From the NCBI GenBank assembly GCA_910588885.1, contig CAJUSQ010000016.1:1-32604 (forward strand): DNA of 32,604 nucleotides. Direction: 5' to 3'. Under the pieces are notes generated by a model. It had not been told where the DNA came from, ran no database searches, and saw only the letters and a program-made list of their open reading frames with translations. The stretch's first letter is position 1. Each line of letters opens with the position of its first letter. Source of the DNA: an uncultured Lachnospiraceae bacterium (GTDB taxonomy: Bacteria > Bacillota > Clostridia > Lachnospirales > Lachnospiraceae). The translations under genes were made by a program, and so were the position numbers. Shown in pieces: positions 7,077 to 14,146 of the stretch.

Positions 7077-7906
7077 CACAGCCCCTCCTTTTCAAGCGCC
7101 TCTACCGCCTGCTGCCAGGTTTCCGGTGCAATCGTCATATTGTGGGAAGCCACCAGGTTTTCACAGAAATCCGCACCCTTCCCTTTTTTCGTATTCAATA
7201 AAATCATGGAAGGCTTTCCTTTGATCTTTTTCGCGTTGTCAATGGCATAGGCAATCTGCTTCACGTCATGGCCGTCCACGGACTGAACATGCCAGCCGAA
7301 GGCTTCCCATTTTTTGTCCAAAGGCTCCAGGCCGTTGACGTCCTCAATATAACCGTCCAGCTGCATTTTATTGTAATCGGTAAAGGCAATCAGGCCGTCC
7401 AGCCGCCTGCTGCCCGCAAGCATTGCCGCCTCCCAGATCTGCCCCTCCTGGCTCTCTCCGTCTCCGACAATGGTATAAATATACAAATCCCGGCAGTCTA
7501 TTTGGGCGGCTACCGCCATTCCCACTGCCGCCGAAAAGCCCTGGCCCAAAGATCCGGTAGACATGTCCACCCCATTGGTCAGCTTTCGGTCGCAATGGCT
7601 GGGTAAATGGGTTCCCGGCCGGTTCAGGGTATGTAGCTCTTCCATCGGAAGAAACCCCTTCATTGCCAATGCTGCGTAAAGCGCCGGCCCGCCATGGCCC
7701 TTAGACAGCACAAACCGGTCCCTGTCTTCCCACTCGGCATCCTCCGGCCGAATCCGCATTGCATGAAAATACAAGACAGATAACACCTCGCACAGGGAAA
7801 GCGCTCCTCCGATATGCCCTACCCCCAGTTCTCCGATCATCTGAATCGTCAGCTTCCGAATTTCCATGGCTCGTTCCTTTAGTATCCGTTCTTCCTTCTC
7901 AGTCAT
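7076..7906 (-). CDS. Transketolase, N-terminal subunit
   Basis: This 276-residue protein is the thiamine diphosphate-binding half of a split transketolase, a layout common in Firmicutes and archaea. Visible motifs are GVGHIGGALS (29-38), LSKGHGGPALYAAL (68-80), GSLGQGFSAAVG (118-129) and the diphosphate/Mg motif, which begins GDGESQEGQIWEAA (148-161) and ends at DYNK (Asn179). A strong AGGAGGAG site precedes ATG. The 94-bp spacer to the upstream dehydrogenase (7907-8000) is very AT-rich; I see no convincing promoter or terminator there, so co-transcription with the dehydrogenase is likely but not proven. It acts with the overlapping C-subunit. Confidence 0.93.
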   Translation of the reverse strand: MTEKEERILKERAMEIRKLTIQMIGELGVGHIGGALSLCEVLSVLYFHAMRIRPEDAEWEDRDRFVLSKGHGGPALYAALAMKGFLPMEELHTLNRPGTHLPSHCDRKLTNGVDMSTGSLGQGFSAAVGMAVAAQIDCRDLYIYTIVGDGESQEGQIWEAAMLAGSRRLDGLIAFTDYNKMQLDGYIEDVNGLEPLDKKWEAFGWHVQSVDGHDVKQIAYAIDNAKKIKGKPSMILLNTKKGKGADFCENLVASHNMTIAPETWQQAVEALEKEGL

Positions 7907-8000
7907 TTTTCTCCTCCTGCCCGTTTAAAAAATTCCGCTTATTTTTATCAAAATAATATTTTTAACTTTATAATTTATTTTTTCATTTCATTTTGTTCCA

Positions 8001-9122
8001 TTATAAAATGGATTCCAAAAGTGCATGTACGCTCTTCTCATTCATTTCCGCAGGGGTAAGATTTATAATGGCCGCACTCAAACCGACGCTTGCAATATGG
8101 GCCAGGTCCTCCTTTTTTACGCCGATCTGGCTAAGCCTTGTAGGCAGCCCCATGTCAGCCATCAGCTCTTCTAAGGCTTGGGCCAGCTCTTCCACGGAGC
8201 CATAGCCCAGATAAGCGGCCAATGCCCGCATTTTTTCTCCCTCCTGGCCCTGGCTTAGCCGTACAAATGCCGGAAGGGTCACGGCGCAGGCCGTCCCGTG
8301 GCTGGCGCCGAATTCCGTCGTCAAAGGAAAGCTTAAGGCATGGATCCCCGTCGTCCTGGTCTGGCTGAAGGAAATACCTGCAATCAAGCTGGCTGTCAGC
8401 ATCGCGCCCCGGGCCATTTGATCCTTTGGCTCCTCATAGGCCCGCTTGATATTTTCCAGAATCAGCTTCATCGCTCCCAAGCTTAGCATATCGCAGACAG
8501 GAACCGATTCTTTATTCCAGTAAGCTTCAATGGCGTGGCAAAATGCATCCATTCCGGTGGAAGCCGTTACGGCGGGCGGCAGGGTATAGGTAAGGCTTGG
8601 GTCGATCATGGCATAATCCGGCCAGAACAAGTCATGGACCATGGGCATCTTCACACCCTTTTTCCGATTGGTGAACACCCCCACATTCGTAACCTCGCTT
8701 CCGGTCCCGGCAGTGGTGGGGATGCAGATCAGCATGGTATCCCGCCCTTTCAGCTCCTTGGTACCGCCGCTGTAGTAGTCATACACGCTGCCCTCATTGG
8801 AAACCAGGCAGGCAACCATTTTTGCCACATCCATAGAGCTGCCGCCTCCAAGGCCGATCACGCAGTCCGCCCCTGCTTCCCTGGCCAGCGCCGCCGCTTC
8901 ATCCACGCTTTCACAGGAAGGATTCGGCTCTATATGGCTGAAATAAGACACCTGCTTTCCTTCCAGGCTGTTTCCCACCGACTCTGCCAGCCCGTTTTCA
9001 TACAAAAACGGGTCGGAAATCACAAAAACACGTTCTCCTTTTATGAACCGGGTCATCTTTTTCGAGATCCCTTCCTCATAACAGATGTGAACCGGCATCC
9101 AGTACCCAAATTTTTCCCTCAT
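8001..9122 (-). CDS. Iron-dependent (group III) alcohol dehydrogenase
   Basis: This 373-residue Fe-type alcohol dehydrogenase interconverts aldehydes and alcohols with NAD(P)H. The nucleotide-binding motif is GGGSSMDVAK (92-101). All four metal ligands are in place: Asp192 and His196 (GMDAFCHAIEA), His261 (GIHALSFPL) and His275 (GASHGTACA). As first gene of the operon it probably reduces an aldehyde released by the transketolase or transaldolase. In known pathways the family includes glycerol, lactaldehyde and sulfoacetaldehyde reductases, so the substrate is open. GGAG lies upstream of ATG, behind an 80-nt leader and a consensus promoter at 9210-9238. Confidence 0.93.
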   Translation of the reverse strand: MREKFGYWMPVHICYEEGISKKMTRFIKGERVFVISDPFLYENGLAESVGNSLEGKQVSYFSHIEPNPSCESVDEAAALAREAGADCVIGLGGGSSMDVAKMVACLVSNEGSVYDYYSGGTKELKGRDTMLICIPTTAGTGSEVTNVGVFTNRKKGVKMPMVHDLFWPDYAMIDPSLTYTLPPAVTASTGMDAFCHAIEAYWNKESVPVCDMLSLGAMKLILENIKRAYEEPKDQMARGAMLTASLIAGISFSQTRTTGIHALSFPLTTEFGASHGTACAVTLPAFVRLSQGQEGEKMRALAAYLGYGSVEELAQALEELMADMGLPTRLSQIGVKKEDLAHIASVGLSAAIINLTPAEMNEKSVHALLESIL

Positions 9123-9209
9123 AAGCTCCGCTCCATTTCCTTTAAATATTTAATTAAATCTTTTCCCATTTTTTGTCAAAATCAAATTCTTATGGATTTT
9201 CATACTCAT

Positions 9210-9238
9210 ATTGTAGAATCTTTTGGTGGAAATGTCAA
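9210..9238 (-). promoter_or_regulatory. SigA promoter of the dehydrogenase/transketolase operon
   Basis: Read on the minus strand, TTGACA (9238-9233) and TACAAT (9215-9210) are separated by 17 bp, close to the full SigA consensus. Transcription would start near 9203, giving an 80-nt leader before ATG 9122. The -35 touches the inverted repeat at 9237-9267. Confidence 0.75.
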
Positions 9239-9267
9239 TATATAATTAACTCTTTTAATTATATATT
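9237..9267. promoter_or_regulatory. Perfect 13-bp inverted repeat between divergent promoters (candidate operator)
   Basis: AATATATAATTAA (9237-9249) and TTAATTATATATT (9255-9267) are exact reverse complements around a 5-bp spacer. The repeat lies between the -35 of the minus-strand sugar operon and the -35 of the plus-strand nitroreductase promoter. That is the place for a dimeric repressor or activator to control one or both. No regulator gene is encoded in the operon. Confidence 0.55.
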
Positions 9268-9277
9268 TTCTTTGGCT

Positions 9278-9307
9278 TTGACGGTGATGGGATTTTCGTG
9301 ATATAAT
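9278..9307 (+). promoter_or_regulatory. SigA promoter of the nitroreductase gene
   Basis: TTGACG (9278-9283), an 18-bp spacer and a perfect TATAAT (9302-9307) lie 53 bp before the ATG at 9360. Confidence 0.7.
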
Positions 9308-9359
9308 AGAACAAAACATATAAAACCGCACCTAATTTCAGATGAAGGAAGATTTTAAA

Positions 9360-9887
9360 ATGAGCGATGTGTTAAACAAAATGAAAACCAGAAGGAGTAT
9401 CCGGAAATTTAAGCCCGACCAGCTGCCCCAGGAGGTTCTGGATCAAATCATAGAAGCAGGCACCTATGCCGCAAGCGCCAGAGGTACCCAGAATACGATC
9501 ATCATCCAGGTCACGAATCCGGAGCTTCGGAACCAAATCATAACCAGGAATTGTGAGATCGGCGGCTGGGAAAAAGGCTTTGACCCCTTTTACGGCGCCC
9601 CTGCCATCCTGATTGTCCTGACCAAAAAAGACTGGGCAAACCGGGTCTATGACGGAAGCCTTGTCATGGGCAACCTGATGCTGGCTGCTCATGATCTCGG
9701 CATCGGCAGCTGCTGGATCCATCGGGCCAAAGAGGAATTTGAAACCGAATGGGGTCAGGAATTGCTGCGTTCCCTTGGAATTGAGGAAGAATATGAAGGA
9801 ATCGGCCATTGTGCCCTGGGCTACATAGACGGGGAATATCCGGATACTCCCCCGAGAAAAGAAAACCGGGTGTTTTATGTGAAATAG
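9360..9887 (+). CDS. Nitroreductase-family FMN oxidoreductase
   Basis: This 175-residue flavoprotein starts MSDVLNKMKTRRSIRKF, where RRSIRKF is the phosphate-contacting FMN motif of the nitroreductase family. The middle (AAHDLGIGSCWI) and C-terminal (GYIDGEYPD) family signatures are also present. Members reduce nitro groups, quinones or flavins with NAD(P)H; the natural substrate is unknown. An AAGGAAG ribosome-binding site 8 nt upstream favours ATG 9360 over the in-frame ATG 9342. It is monocistronic, divergent from the sugar operon, and stops only 4 bp from the convergent ABC transporter pseudogene with no terminator between them. Confidence 0.92.
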   Translation: MSDVLNKMKTRRSIRKFKPDQLPQEVLDQIIEAGTYAASARGTQNTIIIQVTNPELRNQIITRNCEIGGWEKGFDPFYGAPAILIVLTKKDWANRVYDGSLVMGNLMLAAHDLGIGSCWIHRAKEEFETEWGQELLRSLGIEEEYEGIGHCALGYIDGEYPDTPPRKENRVFYVK

Positions 9888-9891
9888 ATGA

Positions 9892-11609
9892 TTATTGTGC
9901 AATCATAAACAATGAATAGAAATATCCTTTTTCCGCTATCAGCTCATCAAAGGTTCCTGCTTCTACAATCGAGCCGTTTTTCAATGTAAAAATACCGTCG
10001 TATTGTTTGAGCAGCCCTTCGTCAAGTGCGTGTGTGATTACAATACCTGTAACGCCTTCCAATCCAAGGATCGCACTTGATACCTGATATGCCGTTTCGG
10101 CATCCAGGGAAGCGGTGGCTTCATCTACGAGAAGTACCCGGGATTTTTTGAGCAGGCTCCGTGCGATCGAAATGCGCTGCTTTTCCCCGCCCGACAGCCC
10201 GCTTCCGTTTTCCCCGCAGAGATAATCCGGGCCCTTTTCCTCAATCAGGGCAGACAGGCCGGAAAGCCGAATCGCTTCGTTGATCCGTTCTTCGGGAAAG
10301 TCACGGAACATTGTAATATTGTCCCTGATTGTCGCATTGAACACAAATACATTCTGCTGAATCATACTTTCCATTTCATAGAGATTGCTGCTGCTGATTT
10401 CACGCAGTTCTGTTTCGTCATAGCAAATCGTTCCCGTGTAATCCGGGTGCGATGCCATCAAAAGATTCAGCAGGGTGGATTTTCCGCTTCCCGATGGGCC
10501 CACAACGGCATATTTCTTTCCAAGCGCGAAGAAGCAGTTGATATTTTTCAGAACCTGCTTTTCCGGTTCATAACCAAAGGTCAGATTTTTTATGGTAATG
10601 CCGTGACCCAGTTTTATGTGTTCGGTTCTGTTTCTGCCCTTACATTGGCATTCAGGGCAACTGCCGTTTTTGTTACCAGTGCCCTGGCTGCCTTTCTTTC
10701 CGCAATGCAGGCAGGGATTGTACCGATGGGGCTTAAAACATAATTCATCAGCTGCACAAAAATCATCGTGGTACCTGCGGTAACGCCTTTTCCTGTCAAT
10801 GCAAGATATGCTCCGAAAAGAAAAACGCCAAGCTGTGCCGTAACCCCTGCCACGGAGCCAAACATCTGAACAAGAATCCGCATTTTATATTTTCCGCATT
10901 GAGCCCTGGCAAGTTCTTTTACATTCGCCTGAAAAATGCGGATCATCCGTGCTTCTGCCTGAAATGATTTCACAACGGAAAAGCCGCCCAGACTATCCCG
11001 TAACGCAGAAGTATACGCTTCATTCCGATCCGAAACTTCCTTCTCTTCTTCTGCTACCTTATTCCCCGTGAAAAGGGAGGCAATCAGCGGCAATAGGGAA
11101 AGGCCGATTGCAATCAAGGTAAGTAAGGGGCTGTACCAGATCATCATTGCCATTGCGCCGGCAAAGGCCAGGAGACTGTCAAGCATGGAAAAGGGATTCC
11201 ACAGGTATCCCTGCTCAATCGTCTGAATATCGTTTGTCAGTGCAGAAATGTAAGCCGAAGAATTTTCCCCGGAAAAAGCGGATATGTTTTTCTTTGTAAG
11301 TTCACCAAAGACATACTCCTTATATTGCGAAATGCCCCGGGTGATAAACCTCGGCTTGGAGTGGTAGGAGATCAGATTGGCTGCCGTAATCCCGATTATT
11401 AATATCAACGTAATCATGGTCAGCTGACCCAAATCAAGCCCGGTATCATAACCGCCAATCAAGTCAACCAACTGCTGGATCAGCCAGGAAAGGAACAAGG
11501 CCCCGATTGTACCCAGCAACGTTTCACATAATGCGAATATAAAATGAACGACATTCCCTTTATAAAACTGTTTCGTAAAGGGACGAATATCCGGATTTTT
11601 CTTTCTCAT
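9892..11609 (-). pseudogene. ABC exporter half-transporter (membrane plus ATPase), frameshifted
   Basis: One frame (11609-10614) encodes 331 residues with six hydrophobic helices of a type-1 ABC exporter and stops just after ETEPNT. A second frame resumes at once (EHIKLGHGITIKNLTFGYEP) with the ATPase: Walker A GPSGSGKST, signature LSGGEKQRI, Walker B VLLVDEAT and a switch histidine region (VITHALDEG). The span is 1,718 nt, one base short of 573 codons. Adding one C in the CC at the GAACCGAAC junction gives a continuous 572-residue protein of normal family length. It may be a true mutation or a sequencing error. Because the upstream regulator is also damaged, decay is the more likely reading. 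Its start overlaps the regulator's stop (ATGA, 11609-11606). Confidence 0.85.
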
Positions 11610-12365
11610 TCCACACCTCCGTACACCTCTTCCGCAACTATTTTTTTCCAGGTTTGGGACAGTATTTCACTTCTGCTTTCTTGTGCAATTTGCTTCTCCA
11701 CCGATGCAATTGCAGATTCCCCGAGATCGTCATATGCCGTAGCCTTCTCAATTTCACCAACGCAGAATTTTATATTTTTAATCTTGTAGGTAGGCGCAGA
11801 ATCAAAAGCTTTTGCAATTATTATATTTTTTTTAAATCTCAAGCCCTTTTTCATACTTGCCAAGCGACACATAGCATTGGGCAATCTCGTTTTGAATTGA
11901 TAACTCGCTGATTTCGGGATCGGTATTTTGCGATAAAAGCAAAATGGAATGTTCCAGCAGCTCAATGCAACGATGCAGGTATTTTTCCTGGTTTCTCTCC
12001 ACCCCCACAACTGCGTACAGCTCACCGGAACGATACACAATGCGAAAGTCATTGGGGTATCGCAGCAGCGCTTTTTCCGCTTCCGTGAGCGCTTCCTCGT
12101 ATTTTTTCTCAGACTGCAGCTCATGTATTCTTTCTTCCAATGCGGCCACACTGCTGTTTTGTACCTCAAATCCTACAAGGGCATCGAACGACACCCCAAA
12201 CAAATCTGCCATTTCCGCGATCAGATTCAATTCCGGTGTCGCTGCGCCCCGCTCCCATTTTGAAACGGAAGCGAAGGTAACGCCCAGGGCTTCCGCTAAC
12301 TGCTCCTGGGTCATGGAATGCTCTTTCCGTAATTTGTTGATATTTGCAGAAAGTGATAACTTCAT
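11606..12365 (-). pseudogene. XRE-family regulator with TPR-like tail, internal deletion
   Basis: The N-terminal frame starts at ATG 12365, 8 nt after GGAGG, with MKLSLSANINKLRKEHSMTQ. A helix-turn-helix follows (QLAEALGVTFASVSKWERG), then TPR-like helices, and it stops at 11832 after EKGLEI. A different frame then encodes the expected C-terminal end, which runs from AKAFDSAPTYKIKNIKF through ATAYDDLGESAIASVEKQI to the stop at 11606. From my knowledge of this family about 100 residues that normally lie between these parts are missing, and an A-rich stretch (11824-11831 region) marks the joint. So an internal deletion plus frameshift has broken the gene. Such regulators usually control the adjacent ABC exporter, which is also broken. 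Confidence 0.75.
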
Positions 12366-12396
12366 TTTTGGCACCTCCAATTTCTTTGTATCTTTT

Positions 12397-12402
12397 ATTA
12401 TA
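12397..12402 (-). promoter_or_regulatory. Extended -10 promoter of the XRE/ABC unit
   Basis: On the minus strand TGATATAAT gives a TG-extended perfect -10 (12402-12397), about 32 bp before ATG 12365. A weak TTCTTT lies 16 bp upstream as -35. Confidence 0.5.
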
Positions 12403-12733
12403 TCAGGAAGTTGGCCATAAAGAAGGTATCGTTGGTATAAATAGTTTAATAATTTTTGAACTTATGGTTTAATTCATCGGGAATTCGGGAGATTTGATCC
12501 CAGGAGAGAATTTATCGTTACCTCAAGTAATTTTATGTTCCGCAAACAAAAAAGCGAGGCTGTCAACGGCGGGCGAAGCTCGTTCCGCTTGACTGTTGAC
12601 CGGCCCGGCTGGTCTTGCATTTCAGTGTAAAGGAATTTTAATCTTTTCATTGTGCGATTGGTTCTTCAAATTCCGAACCATCCCGAAGTTTTCTATCTCT
12701 GTTAAATCGTCATTGAAAGACAGTATTATCCCC
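12403..12733. other. Gene-free stretch with a GC-rich patch
   Basis: This gap lies between the regulator remnant and the GT2 gene. I see no supportable gene. Most of it is AT-rich, but about 12553-12613 is an abrupt GC-rich block containing GTCAAC and GTTGAC in inverted orientation, with only 6-bp arms. A short TGGTTC-N10-GAACCA hairpin near 12658-12680 lacks a T tract. The GC patch may be debris of a mobile element. Confidence 0.4.
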
Positions 12734-13672
12734 TTAAGCACTTCCCTTCGAGCTCTCCTTCACAATATAAATAGGCCGTCCTTTGCTTTCCATATAATTC
12801 TTGGAAATATATTCTCCCAGAACCGAAATCACCAAAAGCTGTATCCCGTTTAAAAACAGGATCAGACAGACAATCGTGGTGTAGCCGCTGACCTTATTTC
12901 CAAAAATCAAAGTATGGATTCCGGTTCCGATGCCGTAGACCAGGGACAATACAAACAGCAGGACTCCGGCAACAGCCGCAATAGTAATCGGTGTTGTGGA
13001 AAAGGAAAAGATACCGTCCAGGGCATACCGGAACAGGCTTTTAAAGCCCCACTTGGTCTTTCCTGCCGCCCGTTCCACATTTTCAAAGGGAATCCACTTG
13101 GTATCAAATCCCACAAAGGTAAAAATCCCCTTCATATAGCGGTTGTATTCCTTGCAGGCCAATATGGAATCCACCATTTTCCGGCTCATCATCCGAAAAT
13201 CCCCGGCGCCGTCTTCCATATTCATATGGCTCATTTTCTGAATCACCTTGTAAAATGCTTTGGACAGGAAGCTCCGGATGCACCCCTCCCCGTTCCGGTC
13301 TTTCCGGAAACCGGCGCAGCAGTCAAAGCCCTCCTGCTTTACGGCCCGATACATTTCCGGCAGCAGTGCAGGGGGATGCTGCAAATCCGCATCCATGATC
13401 ACGCAGTAATCCCCTTTTGCCTGCTCCAGCCCTGCATACATGGCCGCTTCTTTCCCGAAATTCCGGGAAAAGGCGATGTAACGGCATCTTTCGTCACAAG
13501 TATCCAGCATCCGCAGGATTTTCAGGGTGTTATCCTTGCTCCCATCATCTATGAACAACAGTTCGGTTTCCGTCCCCTCCATACGATCCAATACTTTTTT
13601 TACTTCCTGGTAGAATACCGGCAATACCTCTTCTTCATTATAACAAGGTACGATTACAGTTAATTTATCCAT
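12734..13672 (-). CDS. GT2 glycosyltransferase, membrane anchored (CsbB/GtrB type)
   Basis: This 312-residue enzyme is predicted to load a sugar from a nucleotide donor onto undecaprenyl phosphate at the inner face of the membrane. The GT-A domain (about 1-225) shows VPCYNEEEVLP, LLFIDDGSKDNT and the metal/donor motif IMDADLQHPP. Two C-terminal hydrophobic helices follow at about 235-258 and 268-295, as in CsbB and GtrB. It lies 60 nt after the GtrA gene, which encodes the matching flippase class, and downstream of a YfhO-type gene; the three genes form one minus-strand unit. A GGAAGGAG site precedes ATG. The sugar transferred cannot be told. Confidence 0.92.
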   Translation of the reverse strand: MDKLTVIVPCYNEEEVLPVFYQEVKKVLDRMEGTETELLFIDDGSKDNTLKILRMLDTCDERCRYIAFSRNFGKEAAMYAGLEQAKGDYCVIMDADLQHPPALLPEMYRAVKQEGFDCCAGFRKDRNGEGCIRSFLSKAFYKVIQKMSHMNMEDGAGDFRMMSRKMVDSILACKEYNRYMKGIFTFVGFDTKWIPFENVERAAGKTKWGFKSLFRYALDGIFSFSTTPITIAAVAGVLLFVLSLVYGIGTGIHTLIFGNKVSGYTTIVCLILFLNGIQLLVISVLGEYISKNYMESKGRPIYIVKESSKGSA

Positions 13673-13732
13673 GTTGACGCTCCTTCCTTACAAACATCCC
13701 CGCATTCCCCCAAGCCATCTCAGACAGGCCAT

Positions 13733-14146
13733 TTACCGGTCGCCTGAAGCAGCCCTATGTTCCACATTCCCGGTATGAAAAATGTGTTTTTTACAGATTA
13801 CATAATTCCCCAGCACCGTCAGGATACTGACCGCAATTTTGGAAACCGGAGAAGACATATGCAGCTGCCCGATCAGCAAAAACAGCAGCAAATTTTCTAC
13901 CGCCAGAGTCATCAGCCGAAGCCCGGCAAAGGGCACAAATTCCGATATCCAGCTGCGTTTTGACTCGAACACCAGTTTCCGGTTAATCCAATAAGAGAAA
14001 ATCACCGCTGCGGCCCAGGCCAGGGTATTGGCCAGCAGATAGTTGATTTTCCAATTATCCAATCCAAAATACACCAGGTAGTTCACCACCGTGGTCAGAA
14101 CTCCGCCGATTCCGTATAAAAACAATTCCTTTAGCTTTCCAAACAT
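13733..14146 (-). CDS. GtrA-family membrane protein (polyprenyl-sugar flippase)
   Basis: This 137-residue protein with four hydrophobic helices begins MFGKLKELFLYGIGGVLTTV and has the family hallmark YWINRKLVFES near residue 65. GtrA/GtcA proteins are thought to flip undecaprenyl-phosphate sugar to the outer face of the membrane. GGAGG 8 nt before ATG 14146 supports this start over a longer in-frame start at 14230, whose extra residues are charged and not conserved-looking. The start lies inside the last 16 nt of the YfhO gene, so the two are coupled. Partner genes on each side are the sugar-loading GT2 and the likely extracellular transferase. Confidence 0.9.
   Translation of the reverse strand: MFGKLKELFLYGIGGVLTTVVNYLVYFGLDNWKINYLLANTLAWAAAVIFSYWINRKLVFESKRSWISEFVPFAGLRLMTLAVENLLLFLLIGQLHMSSPVSKIAVSILTVLGNYVICKKHIFHTGNVEHRAASGDR

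Noticed and set aside
12553..12601. GTCAAC/GTTGAC inverted repeat as an element end or operator
   Set aside because: Arms are only 6 bp and do not extend; this could be chance.
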